A stretch of 64,000 nt of DNA from Winogradskyella ludwigii (GTDB lineage Bacteria; Bacteroidota; Bacteroidia; Flavobacteriales; Flavobacteriaceae), in contig NZ_JABFDF010000001.1 of the NCBI RefSeq assembly GCF_013403985.1, forward strand, positions 186,001 through 250,000, written 5' to 3'. Each line of letters opens with the position of its first letter. Position 1 is the stretch's first letter. The position numbers and the translations under genes were made by a program. The notes under the pieces were generated by a model. That model did no database searches. It was given only the letters and a program-made list of their open reading frames with translations, and was not told the DNA's origin. Below are positions 53,116 to 62,825 of this stretch, one piece after another.

Positions 53116-55561
53116 ATTCTGAGCGTAATGAATCCACAGGATTGGCATTTGCCGCCTGAAGCGTCTTTATACTAATGACTAATAAGGCAAAGACAATCAT
53201 CGCTAAACCACTCACTAAAAACACCAAAAAACTAATACTTGTTTTGTATGCAAAATCTTGCAACCAATTATTAATGCCGTAATACGCAATTGGTGCCGCA
53301 ATGACAAAAGCAATCGCTACCAAGATTAAAAACTCTTTGCATAAGAGCGCGTTAATTTGAAGTAATGAAGCTCCTAGAACCTTACGCACTCCAATTTCTT
53401 TTACACGTCGGTTGGTGGTATAAATCACAAGTCCGAGCAATCCTAAACAACTAATTAATATTGATAAACCTGTAGCCCAATTTAAAAGTTTGGACATCTT
53501 TTGCTCCCGATTATAAAACTTCTGGATGGTTTCATCTAAAAACTCTACGCGATAATCATCGGTCTCAGTATAGACTGTTTTATAAGCATTTTCAATTTTT
53601 GAAAGTGTTCCTTTAAAATCTGCTGATGATTCATTTTGAAATGCGATATGAACGGCTTGAAATTGACTCCATTCTGGTTGATACCAATCTCCTCTATATG
53701 CCATGGGTTTAATATCGCTTCGCAAGGAACGTTGGAAAAAATCTGCCATAACTCCGACTATAGGCACACTTTGATCACCTAATAAAACCGTTTTCACAAT
53801 TGCTTCGTCGGGACTTTTAAAACCAAGTCTTTTTCTACACGTCTCATTAATCACCAACTCTTTAACGGTATCATTTCGGATGGTTCGTCCTGCTATAAGA
53901 TCTAACTCAAATACCTTCGCGTAATTGACGTCGCCAAAAATAAATTGTAAGTCTAAATTAACCTCATTGTCACCATTATTATAAGTGACTGAAGAACTAT
54001 TCGTAGAAATAGATGCAGGTGCATTGCCTCCAATACTAATCGACTTAATTTCCGGAATAGCTCTTAATTTTTCGGCATAAAGCTCTTTTTTAGAAATTTC
54101 GCGTTCTGCTCTTGGGCTATAAACAGACACAATAGCATCCGTTTTAAAACCCATATCTGTCTCTAAAAGAAAATTAATTTGTTGACCAACCAACAACGTA
54201 GCAATTACAAATACTTGAGCAATGGAAAACTGAAAAACCGTTAAGAATTTTCTGAGCTTCACTTTTTTATTTCCGACAGCTAAATGATTTTTTAAAACTG
54301 AAACTGTATTGAACTTTGAAAGTACTAATGCGGGATAAAAGCCCGATAAAAATGTCACTAATAGTAATAGAATAGCAATACCAAGAATGATTAAAGGTGA
54401 TTTCATCAGTTCATAACTTAAACCTTCTGGCACAAAATCTGAAAACACATTAATCAACCATCTAGAAAGTAATAGCGATAATACTGCAGACACCAAAACC
54501 AATAAAAATGTTTCACCCATAAATTGACCTATCAGCTGTTTTCTAGAGCTTCCAAGAGTTTTACGAATGCCAATTTCTTTAGCACGCTGAGAAGCTTGCG
54601 CTGTATTAAGATTTATAAAGTTGATACAACCTAACACCAATAGAAATATAGCCACCAAAGCGAGATTTGTAAGCAGCGATTTACTAGCCTGGCCTTTAGA
54701 CCAATCGTAAATACCATACTTTTCGTTGAAGTGAATATCTCCTAATGGTTGTAGTGTAAATTGTTGTTCATCACCATATTTTTTAGATTCCTCATCTTGG
54801 TGCTCCTTTGCTAAATTATCCAAACGATTTTGTAGCGCTGATAAGTCGGCATTTGGCGTCACCTTTACAAATAGCTGAGACGCATCGTTGGTGTTGTTCC
54901 AATTTTTATTGAGGAAATCGTCTCGCAATCGTGTTTGCAAAATTGTTGAATGCGAGATAAATTCTTCAAACACAAAATCTGTTCGTTCTCTAAAATTCTC
55001 AACAATTCCTGTAACTGTTATATGAAGTGAATCATTGTAAATTAAGGTTTTTCCAATAATATCTGACGGTTTCGTATTTGGAAAATAATCAGCTGCTCGA
55101 TTTTCGGTAAGAATAACATTATTTGGACTTGTTAAAATTTCAGATGTATTACCAGCTAAAAATTTATAGTCAAAAATCTTAAAATAATTAGCATCTGCAA
55201 AAATGACGAAGTTGGGCCATTTAAATTCGGAATTTAATACTCTATTTTCAACTTTTGAAGGCCGTTCTATATAAAACCCACTAACGGTTTCAAAATTTGA
55301 ATTCTCGGTAATGGCATCCTCCAATGCTAAAGTGACTCCAGGAATAGAAAAAGTAGCCTCAGGACTAATTAAATCTGTAACGACTCTATAAATACGATCC
55401 TCATCTTTATGGAATGCATCAAAGGTAGCATCGTAATAAATCATTAAACCAATTACAAACGACGCACTTAATCCAATGGTAAGACCAATAATATTAATTA
55501 GAGAAAACACCTTATGCTTCATGAGGTTCCTCCATGCTATTTTGAAATAATTTTTAATCAT
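53114..55561 (-). CDS. MacB-like FtsX ABC permease C (815 aa)
   Basis: Double MacB_PCD-FtsX permease (KIAWRNLMKHKVFSLINIIG at the start, KEIGVRKVLGAS near 705, ending NPVDSLRSE). It is the last gene of the first operon, 59 bp after permease B with a hairpin in between. Its sequence is clearly diverged from the other four, which argues against a recent duplication. Confidence 0.88.
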   Translation of the reverse strand: MIKNYFKIAWRNLMKHKVFSLINIIGLTIGLSASFVIGLMIYYDATFDAFHKDEDRIYRVVTDLISPEATFSIPGVTLALEDAITENSNFETVSGFYIERPSKVENRVLNSEFKWPNFVIFADANYFKIFDYKFLAGNTSEILTSPNNVILTENRAADYFPNTKPSDIIGKTLIYNDSLHITVTGIVENFRERTDFVFEEFISHSTILQTRLRDDFLNKNWNNTNDASQLFVKVTPNADLSALQNRLDNLAKEHQDEESKKYGDEQQFTLQPLGDIHFNEKYGIYDWSKGQASKSLLTNLALVAIFLLVLGCINFINLNTAQASQRAKEIGIRKTLGSSRKQLIGQFMGETFLLVLVSAVLSLLLSRWLINVFSDFVPEGLSYELMKSPLIILGIAILLLLVTFLSGFYPALVLSKFNTVSVLKNHLAVGNKKVKLRKFLTVFQFSIAQVFVIATLLVGQQINFLLETDMGFKTDAIVSVYSPRAEREISKKELYAEKLRAIPEIKSISIGGNAPASISTNSSSVTYNNGDNEVNLDLQFIFGDVNYAKVFELDLIAGRTIRNDTVKELVINETCRKRLGFKSPDEAIVKTVLLGDQSVPIVGVMADFFQRSLRSDIKPMAYRGDWYQPEWSQFQAVHIAFQNESSADFKGTLSKIENAYKTVYTETDDYRVEFLDETIQKFYNREQKMSKLLNWATGLSILISCLGLLGLVIYTTNRRVKEIGVRKVLGASLLQINALLCKEFLILVAIAFVIAAPIAYYGINNWLQDFAYKTSISFLVFLVSGLAMIVFALLVISIKTLQAANANPVDSLRSE

Positions 55562-55581
55562 GATGTATTGTTTTATCGCAA

Positions 55582-55612
55582 AACCTCCAAGGTTTCAAAA
55601 ACCTTGCAGGTT
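55582..55612 (-). other. Hairpin between permeases B and C
   Basis: AACCT-C-CAAGGTTT pairs with AAACCTTG-C-AGGTT around a 3-nt loop, with one internal C-C mismatch. There is no U tract, so an mRNA stability or processing element is more likely than a terminator. Confidence 0.5.
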
Positions 55613-55620
55613 GATGATGA

Positions 55621-58038
55621 TTATTCCGTTCTTAAAGATTCTACAGGATTAGAGGTTGCTGCTTTAATCGTTTTTACGGCTATGGTAAGCATGGCTATTA
55701 CTACTGCTATTCCGCCTGCCAATAAAAACATCCAAATATTAAGATCTATATGATACGCATAATTCTGTAACCAATTATGCATTGCCCACCATGCTATTGG
55801 CGACGCGATTAAAAAAGCGATAACTACTAATTTTAAAAAGTCTTTAGTCAGTAATATTGTAATGGCCGAGACACTCGCACCGACTATTTTACGAACTCCT
55901 ATTTCCTTTTTACGCTGTGCTACAATGAGTAATGACATAGCAAACAAACCAATACAACTTAACACAATAGCTAAAATTGAACCACTACCAATCATGGTAA
56001 TCATAGTACGCTCATTTCGTAAGGTTCTATCAATATTTTCATTTAAAAAAGACCCTTGAAATTCGGCATTGGGCTCAATAGTATGCCAAGCTGCTTTTAC
56101 ATCGGTGTAGGCTTGTTCTAAATTTTGTGATGACACCTTAACGTATACGTTGCGTAAATTCCAGTTAGGAAGCGCAAATAAAGTCATTGGTGCAATCGTC
56201 TGGTCGAGTTCTTGAAAATTGAAATCTTTAATAACACCTACAACAGAATATACTGCATCATCTAAATCTATCTGTGAGGCTAAAATATCATCTTCATTGA
56301 GTTGCTTTGCCATAGCTTCATTGATAATAACTGAAAGACTATCACTCGCTAAGTTTTTTCGAAATGAACGACCTTCAATAATATTCAAATCTAAAGTTTC
56401 AACGTAATCTGCATCAACAACTAACATATGCGTATCCACGCCTCTACCTTTGTGTTCAAAACCTAAAATACTAGTCGAACGCGAGCCATCTTTTCCTAAA
56501 CCTAAAATATTATTAGATGCTGTAACACTTACAATATTAGGTTTATCTTGAAGTTTATTTCGAAGTAATTCTATTGCTTGTTGATCGTTAAGTTGACCAT
56601 TCAGTGGAAAAGCAATCACTTGATCTTTATTGAAACCTAAGTCTTTAGTCCTCATAAATTCCACCTGATCCCAAAGTACAAGCGTACCACTAATCAGTAA
56701 AATAGCAATCCCAAATTGTAAGACCATTAAACTATTTCGCAAATGGTTTTTACCATTGACATCGAGCTTCCCTTTTAAGCTTTGTAAGGTTCCAAGACGA
56801 CTCATTAATAACGCAGGATAACCTCCTGCAATTAATGTGATCAGCAAAACACTTAAAATAAGCACCAATAACAATGATGGGTTGAGTAAGGTTGCCAATG
56901 ACGCTTGGGTTTTAAATAAGGTTTGAAAGTATGGTAGTAAAACCACGGCTAATAAAACTCCTAGTCCGATGGAAATCAAAAACACCAAAACACTCTCTCC
57001 CCAAAACTGAAAAAACAACTGCCTTTTGTTTGCTCCAAGTGTTTTTCGCATTCCTATCTCACGCAATCTCTGTGTACTTTTAGCAATGCTCATATTTATA
57101 AAATTAACACAAGCGATAAACAGAATTAAAATTGCAATACCCAAAACTAAATATGGCATTGTACGACTTACTGTTACTGGTCCTTGATTAAAATTAGCAA
57201 ATCGAACATCTGCCAACGGCAATACTTTTATTTGTCTGTAAAGGCCATCTGCATTAGGTTGAAGGCCATCACGCTTGGCATTATCAATCTCATTTTTATA
57301 ATGTAATTGGGTAAAATCTGCTGTGCTTTTCTCAAATTGCTCAGGTTGTACACTTCCTGCAAGTTGCATATACACCTCATGATTCTCCATGTCCCAACGT
57401 CCTACAGTTCTGGCATAAGCATGCTCATTTTGACTTTTAAAATTGAGTACGATATCAAAACCTATAGAACTTGTATTGGGAAAATCTTCAATAATCGCGG
57501 TGACATTAAAAGGCACTTCTACTTCATCTCTTAAAATCGTAACGGTTTGCCCTATAGGATTCTCATCACCAAATATACGTTTTGCAGCCTGCTCTGTCAT
57601 TGCAACTGAAGACTCTGACGTTATTGGATTTGTCTTATCACCCTTTATAATTGGAAAGCTAAACATGTCGAAAAAATCGGGATCTACATACGCAGTGCCC
57701 ATACCGAGTTGCTTATCCTGATAAGTTAATAAGACTCCAGAACCATTATAACGTGTAATTTTCTCTACTCCTGTAACCTCTTCACGAAGTGCTGCCGCAA
57801 AAGGTTCGGATTTTGAGATGTTAGCTTCAATGCCATTTAACCCACTATCCTCTGTATACACTTGATAGATTTCATTTCCATGCTCATGAAAGCGATCAAA
57901 AGACAATTGAAAAACGGCATACATGCCTAATAATAGTGCTACTCCGAATGCCACTGTAAGACCTACGACATTGAGTGCCGTGAATGTTCTGTTTTTCCAG
58001 AGGTTTCTGATTGCTATTTTTATATAATTTTTAAACAT
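55621..58038 (-). CDS. MacB-like FtsX ABC permease B (805 aa)
   Basis: Double MacB_PCD-FtsX permease (KIAIRNLWKNRTFTALNVVG at the start, KEIGVRKIVGAS near 695, ending NPVESLRTE). It lies 24 bp after permease A in the operon that starts with the HlyD gene. Confidence 0.88.
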   Translation of the reverse strand: MFKNYIKIAIRNLWKNRTFTALNVVGLTVAFGVALLLGMYAVFQLSFDRFHEHGNEIYQVYTEDSGLNGIEANISKSEPFAAALREEVTGVEKITRYNGSGVLLTYQDKQLGMGTAYVDPDFFDMFSFPIIKGDKTNPITSESSVAMTEQAAKRIFGDENPIGQTVTILRDEVEVPFNVTAIIEDFPNTSSIGFDIVLNFKSQNEHAYARTVGRWDMENHEVYMQLAGSVQPEQFEKSTADFTQLHYKNEIDNAKRDGLQPNADGLYRQIKVLPLADVRFANFNQGPVTVSRTMPYLVLGIAILILFIACVNFINMSIAKSTQRLREIGMRKTLGANKRQLFFQFWGESVLVFLISIGLGVLLAVVLLPYFQTLFKTQASLATLLNPSLLLVLILSVLLITLIAGGYPALLMSRLGTLQSLKGKLDVNGKNHLRNSLMVLQFGIAILLISGTLVLWDQVEFMRTKDLGFNKDQVIAFPLNGQLNDQQAIELLRNKLQDKPNIVSVTASNNILGLGKDGSRSTSILGFEHKGRGVDTHMLVVDADYVETLDLNIIEGRSFRKNLASDSLSVIINEAMAKQLNEDDILASQIDLDDAVYSVVGVIKDFNFQELDQTIAPMTLFALPNWNLRNVYVKVSSQNLEQAYTDVKAAWHTIEPNAEFQGSFLNENIDRTLRNERTMITMIGSGSILAIVLSCIGLFAMSLLIVAQRKKEIGVRKIVGASVSAITILLTKDFLKLVVIAFLIASPIAWWAMHNWLQNYAYHIDLNIWMFLLAGGIAVVIAMLTIAVKTIKAATSNPVESLRTE

Positions 58039-58062
58039 GATTGTTCGTTTTTTGATTGATTA

Positions 58063-60462
58063 TTATTCGGTACGCAATGACTTTACTGGATTAGACGTTG
58101 CTGCTTTAATGGCTTGGAAACTTACAGTGATTAGTGTAATGATTAACGCTCCAAAACAAGCAATAGCAAAGACATCCCAACTGACTGTGGTACGATAGCT
58201 AAATTTTTGTAACCATTGTCCCATAATATAATAGGCCAACGGAGATGCAATTAACAATGCGATGAATACCAGCGTGATGAAATCTTTTGAAAGCAATAAC
58301 CATAACTGACTGATGGATGCTCCTAAGACTTTACGAACACCAATTTCTTTAGTACGTTGTTCAGCCACAAAAGATGCTAATCCAAATAAACCTAAACAAC
58401 TAATAAAAATCGCTAACACTGTAAATACTCTGGCTAAACTGGCAACGCGTTCTTCTGATTCAAACTTTGCTCCATATTCTTCATCTACAAACTGATAATC
58501 GAAAGGAGTGTTTGGGAAGTTCTTTTTAAAGACACCTTCAATAAGCGCTAAATTTTCACTAGTGCTTTTTTCAGGATTAAGTCTTACGTTATAAAACGCG
58601 GTATTATCATCGCTATCAAAAACATACATCGCTTGTTTTACAGGACTGTATGGCGATTGAATAATCATATCTTCAACAACTCCTACAATTTTTAAAGCTG
58701 GACTTGGATCTTCAGTATCAGAATCTCTAATAAATTTACCAATTGGATCTATAAGTCCGATGTATTTCACAGCCGTTTCATTAAGTAATACAGCATTTGA
58801 ATCTGAAGCGAATTCCCGAGAAAACCCACGACCAGCAGTAACTTTTAAGCCTAAAGTTTCCACAAATTCATATGAGACTGATGTATATGCTAAATCTTCT
58901 TGAAAATCAGCAGGCTTACCATCCCAAGTATAACCAGATCTATTAGACCACACATTAGTCATAGGCGCACTTGTTCCTGCCATCTCTAGAGCTCCACCAG
59001 AAGCGATAAACTGATTGCGCATCACTTCTTTTTTTCCAATGAACTCATTACTCATAACAGGAATTTGAATCAACCCTTCTTTATCATACCCAACAGGTCG
59101 ATCTTTAGAAAACTGAATTTGATTCATCACCACCAATGTTCCTATAATTAAGGCTACAGAAACGGTAAACTGTGCGACTACTAAAATTTTTCGAGGCAAA
59201 GATGAATAACGACCAGATTTGAAGGTGCCTTTTAATACCGCAACAGGATTAAAAGATGATAAATAAATGGCAGGATAACTTCCCGCTAAAAATGCCGTAA
59301 TAATTACAAAAGCCATTGAAATTAACCAAAACTGAAGATTTACCCACGGAAAAACGATGGCTTTACTAGCCAAATTATTAAATCCGTTTAAGAATAACAA
59401 CACTAATCCAAGTGCAACAATAAACGACAGGAAAACAATTAAAAACGATTCACTTAAAAATTGAAAAATAAGCTGACTACGCTGTGAACCTATCGATTTT
59501 CTAATACCAACTTCGGTTGCTCGTTTTTCTGAACGTGCGGTACTTAAATTCACAAAATTGATACACGCTAATAACAGAATAAATAAACCAATAACACCAA
59601 ACAACCAAACGTTTTCAATACGTCCACCGGATTGCACCCCATTTTCAAACTCACTTCGTAAATACCAATCTTTCATTGGTAATAAAAATAGTTGGGGATT
59701 AAATTGAGCTGTTTCAGATGAGGCATTTTTCTTTACATCACTAATTTTAGAGGTTACCACATCCATAGTCGTATTCTCGTTAATTTGCACAAACATCTGA
59801 AATGAATTATTTCCCCAAGCATCCTTTGACAATTCTAACCAAGGCTGTGTTGTTACATAATGTTTCCATGGAATGATGTATTCCATATCGCTAAATGAGT
59901 TATTTGTTGGAATGTCCTTATAAACCGAAGTAACAATTAAATCATCCTCATTATTCACTTTTACTATTTTCCCTAAAGCGGTTTCATTACCAAATAAAGA
60001 CTTTGCAGCAGATTCTGATAACATTATTGAATTCTTCTCTTTAAGTCCATCTTTTACACCTGAAACAATATCCAAATCCAACATATCTGTTGCCCCTTCT
60101 TGCATCGCGTTTCCTGTTATGTAAATATTGGTTTCACCAAATTTCAGGTATCGCGGTTGTTCCCAAGATGACATCACAATATGCTTAAAATTATCAGTGT
60201 GATCTTCACGTAAAGCAAACTCTAAAGGTCTTGGAATTGCAGGACCTGTTCCAATATCATTATTTATCGTCTGGCTTTGAAATACTTGAGCTATGGTGTC
60301 CTTATTTTCAAAATGATTATTAAAATTTAATTCATCAGTGACCCATAAACCAATCATAATCGTCGCAGCCATGCCAACCGCTAATCCAAAAATATTAATA
60401 AATGAATACACCTTATTTTTAATAAGGTTTCTAAACGCTATTTTAAAATAATTTTTAAACAT
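58063..60462 (-). CDS. MacB-like FtsX ABC permease A (799 aa)
   Basis: Double MacB_PCD-FtsX permease (KIAFRNLIKNKVYSFINIFG at the start, KEIGVRKVLGAS near 715, ending NPVKSLRTE). It is the first permease gene after the HlyD and ATPase genes and is separated from the ATPase gene by 141 bp that contain a TGAT tandem repeat. It resembles permease D more closely than the others. Confidence 0.88.
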   Translation of the reverse strand: MFKNYFKIAFRNLIKNKVYSFINIFGLAVGMAATIMIGLWVTDELNFNNHFENKDTIAQVFQSQTINNDIGTGPAIPRPLEFALREDHTDNFKHIVMSSWEQPRYLKFGETNIYITGNAMQEGATDMLDLDIVSGVKDGLKEKNSIMLSESAAKSLFGNETALGKIVKVNNEDDLIVTSVYKDIPTNNSFSDMEYIIPWKHYVTTQPWLELSKDAWGNNSFQMFVQINENTTMDVVTSKISDVKKNASSETAQFNPQLFLLPMKDWYLRSEFENGVQSGGRIENVWLFGVIGLFILLLACINFVNLSTARSEKRATEVGIRKSIGSQRSQLIFQFLSESFLIVFLSFIVALGLVLLFLNGFNNLASKAIVFPWVNLQFWLISMAFVIITAFLAGSYPAIYLSSFNPVAVLKGTFKSGRYSSLPRKILVVAQFTVSVALIIGTLVVMNQIQFSKDRPVGYDKEGLIQIPVMSNEFIGKKEVMRNQFIASGGALEMAGTSAPMTNVWSNRSGYTWDGKPADFQEDLAYTSVSYEFVETLGLKVTAGRGFSREFASDSNAVLLNETAVKYIGLIDPIGKFIRDSDTEDPSPALKIVGVVEDMIIQSPYSPVKQAMYVFDSDDNTAFYNVRLNPEKSTSENLALIEGVFKKNFPNTPFDYQFVDEEYGAKFESEERVASLARVFTVLAIFISCLGLFGLASFVAEQRTKEIGVRKVLGASISQLWLLLSKDFITLVFIALLIASPLAYYIMGQWLQKFSYRTTVSWDVFAIACFGALIITLITVSFQAIKAATSNPVKSLRTE

Positions 60463-60563
60463 AGTTTTTAAGAATTACTGTTCGTTTTTTGATTGATTTG
60501 GCTTTGGCACTTCAGTAGTATGTGATGAATTGTTTTATGATTTACTAAAGTGCTTTCCGCCTG

Positions 60564-60591
60564 ATTGATTGATTGATTGATTGATTGATTT
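60564..60591. repeat. Simple tandem repeat (TGAT)7
   Basis: Seven uninterrupted copies of the tetranucleotide TGAT lie in the spacer between the ATPase gene and permease A. Such tracts change copy number by slipped-strand mispairing. Here it is not in a reading frame, so it could only affect mRNA structure or a promoter. Confidence 0.9.
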
Positions 60592-60603
60592 ATGAAAGTC
60601 GAT

Positions 60604-61281
60604 TTACGCCAAGATATTTTCGGTTACTTTTTGTCCGTCTAACATTCTTATAATTCTGTGACTGTATTTTGCATCGTGTTCACTGTGTGTTACCATGATA
60701 ATGGTTGTGCCGGCTTCATTAAGATCTATTAATAAATCCATAACCTCATTTCCATTAGTACTATCTAAATTTCCTGTTGGCTCATCAGCTAAAATTAGTT
60801 TGGGTTTGTTTACAACTGCTCGTGCCACAGCTACACGTTGTTGCTGACCACCAGATAATTGTTGTGGAAAGTGATTTCTTCGGTGCATGATTTGCATTTT
60901 TTCTAAAACCGCCTCCACTTGTATTTTCCGTTCTGCTGGTTTTACACCTGTATAGATTAATGGTAATTCTACATTTTCAAAAACGGTAAGCTCATCTATA
61001 AGATTAAAGCTTTGAAAAACAAAACCGATATTGTGTTTACGCAATTCCGAACGTTTACGCTCATTGTAACCAGCGACTTCTGTTCCGTTAAACATAAAAC
61101 TACCTCCATCAGGATCGTCTAATAATCCCAAAATATTTAATAAGGTCGATTTCCCACATCCTGAAGGTCCCATGATCGCTACAAACTCACCTTCTTTAAC
61201 ATTAAATGATAATTTGTTTAAGGCTATGGTTTGTACTTCTTCGGTTTTATAAAACTTTTCTAAGTCCGTAATTTGTATCAT
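60604..61281 (-). CDS. ABC exporter ATP-binding protein (MacB type), first operon
   Basis: A canonical 225-residue ATPase: Walker A GPSGCGKST, signature LSGGQQQRVAVARAVV, Walker B LILADEPTGNLDST and H-loop MVTHSEHDA. It follows the HlyD gene by 86 bp and precedes three permease genes. Five permeases for two ATPases implies that each ATPase serves several permeases. Confidence 0.9.
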   Translation of the reverse strand: MIQITDLEKFYKTEEVQTIALNKLSFNVKEGEFVAIMGPSGCGKSTLLNILGLLDDPDGGSFMFNGTEVAGYNERKRSELRKHNIGFVFQSFNLIDELTVFENVELPLIYTGVKPAERKIQVEAVLEKMQIMHRRNHFPQQLSGGQQQRVAVARAVVNKPKLILADEPTGNLDSTNGNEVMDLLIDLNEAGTTIIMVTHSEHDAKYSHRIIRMLDGQKVTENILA

Positions 61282-61367
61282 TGTATTTCTATTTTTTAGC
61301 TGTTGGCTTTTGACTGTTAGCTCTTAGTTATTGGTTGTTTCTTGTTGGTTCTCTTGCTTCTTTTTTA

Positions 61368-62618
61368 TTATTTCAAAATCAATTCTTCAGTATCTCCAAA
61401 GGAATCATAACTCGAGGTGACTACGTTATCACCAGGATTTAAACCATCAAGTACCTCATAATATTCTGTATTCTGGCTTCCTAATCTTATGTTGACTTTA
61501 TAAGCCGTATTTCCATCTTCACTCACTTTAAAAATCCAGTTGCCTCCCGTTTTTTGAAAAAATCCACCTTTCGCAACTAACAACGCTTCTTTTTCTGCAC
61601 TTAAAGCCACTCTAATTTGAAGATTTTGACCTCTTCTAATACCTTCAGGCACATCACCCTGAAATTTCATATCCACTTGAAAACGACCATTGGTAACTTG
61701 TGTAAATACCTTTTTAATTTCTAAAGTATAGGTTTTATTATTCAGCACGAAGGTTCCAGTTTGACCATTATAGATTCTCGAAATATAATGTTCATCAATA
61801 TCCACTCTTACTTTATAACCAGTAATCACATCAACCTGACCTAATCGTGTACCTTTATTAATGGACTGACCAATTTCAGCATCTAGCGACGTTAACTGCC
61901 CATCGATTGGTGCTCTCACCACTAAATCGCCTACTTTTTTTCGCATAAGCTCTAATGCACTTTGCGTTCTGGCATATGAGTTTTTTGCTTGACTCACTTC
62001 TAATTTTGAAGAAATGGTATCTTCAGATAGTACTTGCTTAGATAGTTTCATACGTTCTTTCTGATAGTTGTAATTATTTTCAGAAGACTCGTAATCCATT
62101 CTTCCTATCGCTCCTTTTTCGTATAACCGTTTGTTTAAATTATAAACACGTTCTGCTTCAATGAGATTATTTTCAACATCGGTAAATTGATTTTGTCTGT
62201 TAATCGTATTTTGGCGCGCTGCATTTTGAGAAATTTGCATCTGTGTTAATAAATTATATACCGACGTTTCCTGGTTAATGAGACTCAATTCCAAATCAGT
62301 ATTTGATAATCTTAAAATTGGCTCTCCTTTTTTAAGCATAGCACCATCTTCAACAAACTTCTCTTCTACACGTCCACCTTCCAAAGCATCTAAATAAATT
62401 GTAGTGATTGGAAGCACAATGCCGTTAACGGGAATATTTTCTTGAAATACATTTTCACTTACTGTACTAATTGAAATTCGCTCTCTATCCACATTCAATT
62501 TAGAACCACCTGAGGTTTGAAAAATAACATATATGATTAAAGCTATTATTGCAATAATCCCTATAGCTAATCCTATTTTTTGAGTTGAAAATTTCTTCTT
62601 TTGAATTGGAACGTCCAT
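61368..62618 (-). CDS. HlyD/MacA-type periplasmic adaptor
   Basis: A 416-residue membrane-fusion protein with a cytoplasmic N-terminus, one membrane anchor (about 17-37, IGLAIGIIAIIALIIYVIF), lipoyl and long hairpin domains (about 100-235) and a beta-barrel domain. The frame extends 23 residues upstream, but the Met at 62618 gives the normal N-terminus and fits a transcript starting near 62637. It is the first gene of the exporter operon and would dock to the TolC protein of the second operon. Confidence 0.87.
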   Translation of the reverse strand: MDVPIQKKKFSTQKIGLAIGIIAIIALIIYVIFQTSGGSKLNVDRERISISTVSENVFQENIPVNGIVLPITTIYLDALEGGRVEEKFVEDGAMLKKGEPILRLSNTDLELSLINQETSVYNLLTQMQISQNAARQNTINRQNQFTDVENNLIEAERVYNLNKRLYEKGAIGRMDYESSENNYNYQKERMKLSKQVLSEDTISSKLEVSQAKNSYARTQSALELMRKKVGDLVVRAPIDGQLTSLDAEIGQSINKGTRLGQVDVITGYKVRVDIDEHYISRIYNGQTGTFVLNNKTYTLEIKKVFTQVTNGRFQVDMKFQGDVPEGIRRGQNLQIRVALSAEKEALLVAKGGFFQKTGGNWIFKVSEDGNTAYKVNIRLGSQNTEYYEVLDGLNPGDNVVTSSYDSFGDTEELILK

Positions 62619-62647
62619 TATATATCTATTATTTATACTTTTTATAT

Positions 62648-62664
62648 AGTGAAGATGATGCCAA
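62648..62664 (-). promoter_or_regulatory. Sigma-54-like promoter of the first exporter operon
   Basis: The 17-mer TTGGCATCATCTTCACT on the - strand is identical to that at 53005-53021. The -24 GG corresponds to 62661-62662, and transcription would start about 19 nt before the HlyD start codon. Confidence 0.65.
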
Positions 62665-62711
62665 AAACACAAAATATTGATTTTCAACTAATTATTGTTT
62701 TTATCAAAACT

Positions 62712-62759
62712 AAAAGTGTCCGATTTTGATACACTTTATGTTCGAAAATGCACACTTTT
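62712..62759. promoter_or_regulatory. Candidate enhancer (UAS) between the HlyD and enhancer-binding-protein genes
   Basis: Arms AAAAGTGTCC (62712-62721) and GCACACTTTT (62750-62759) flank TTTGATACACTT (62725-62736), a 12-mer also found at 53082-53093. The central element lies 64 bp upstream of the -24 GG. Being between divergent genes, it could serve both the exporter and autoregulation of the activator. Confidence 0.62.
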
Positions 62760-62825
62760 AACTACCTCTAAAATTTTATTTTTTGAATTTTTATAAGCTG
62801 AATTTAATATCGTAATATTGTATGG

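Noticed and set aside
60564..60591. TGAT array as a CRISPR or telomere-like repeat
   Set aside because: The unit is four bases with no spacers; it is a simple tandem repeat.
45132..62618. Exporter region as a recently acquired mobile island
   Set aside because: No integrase, transposase, tRNA boundary or obvious change in base use was seen, and the permeases are typical of the host group.
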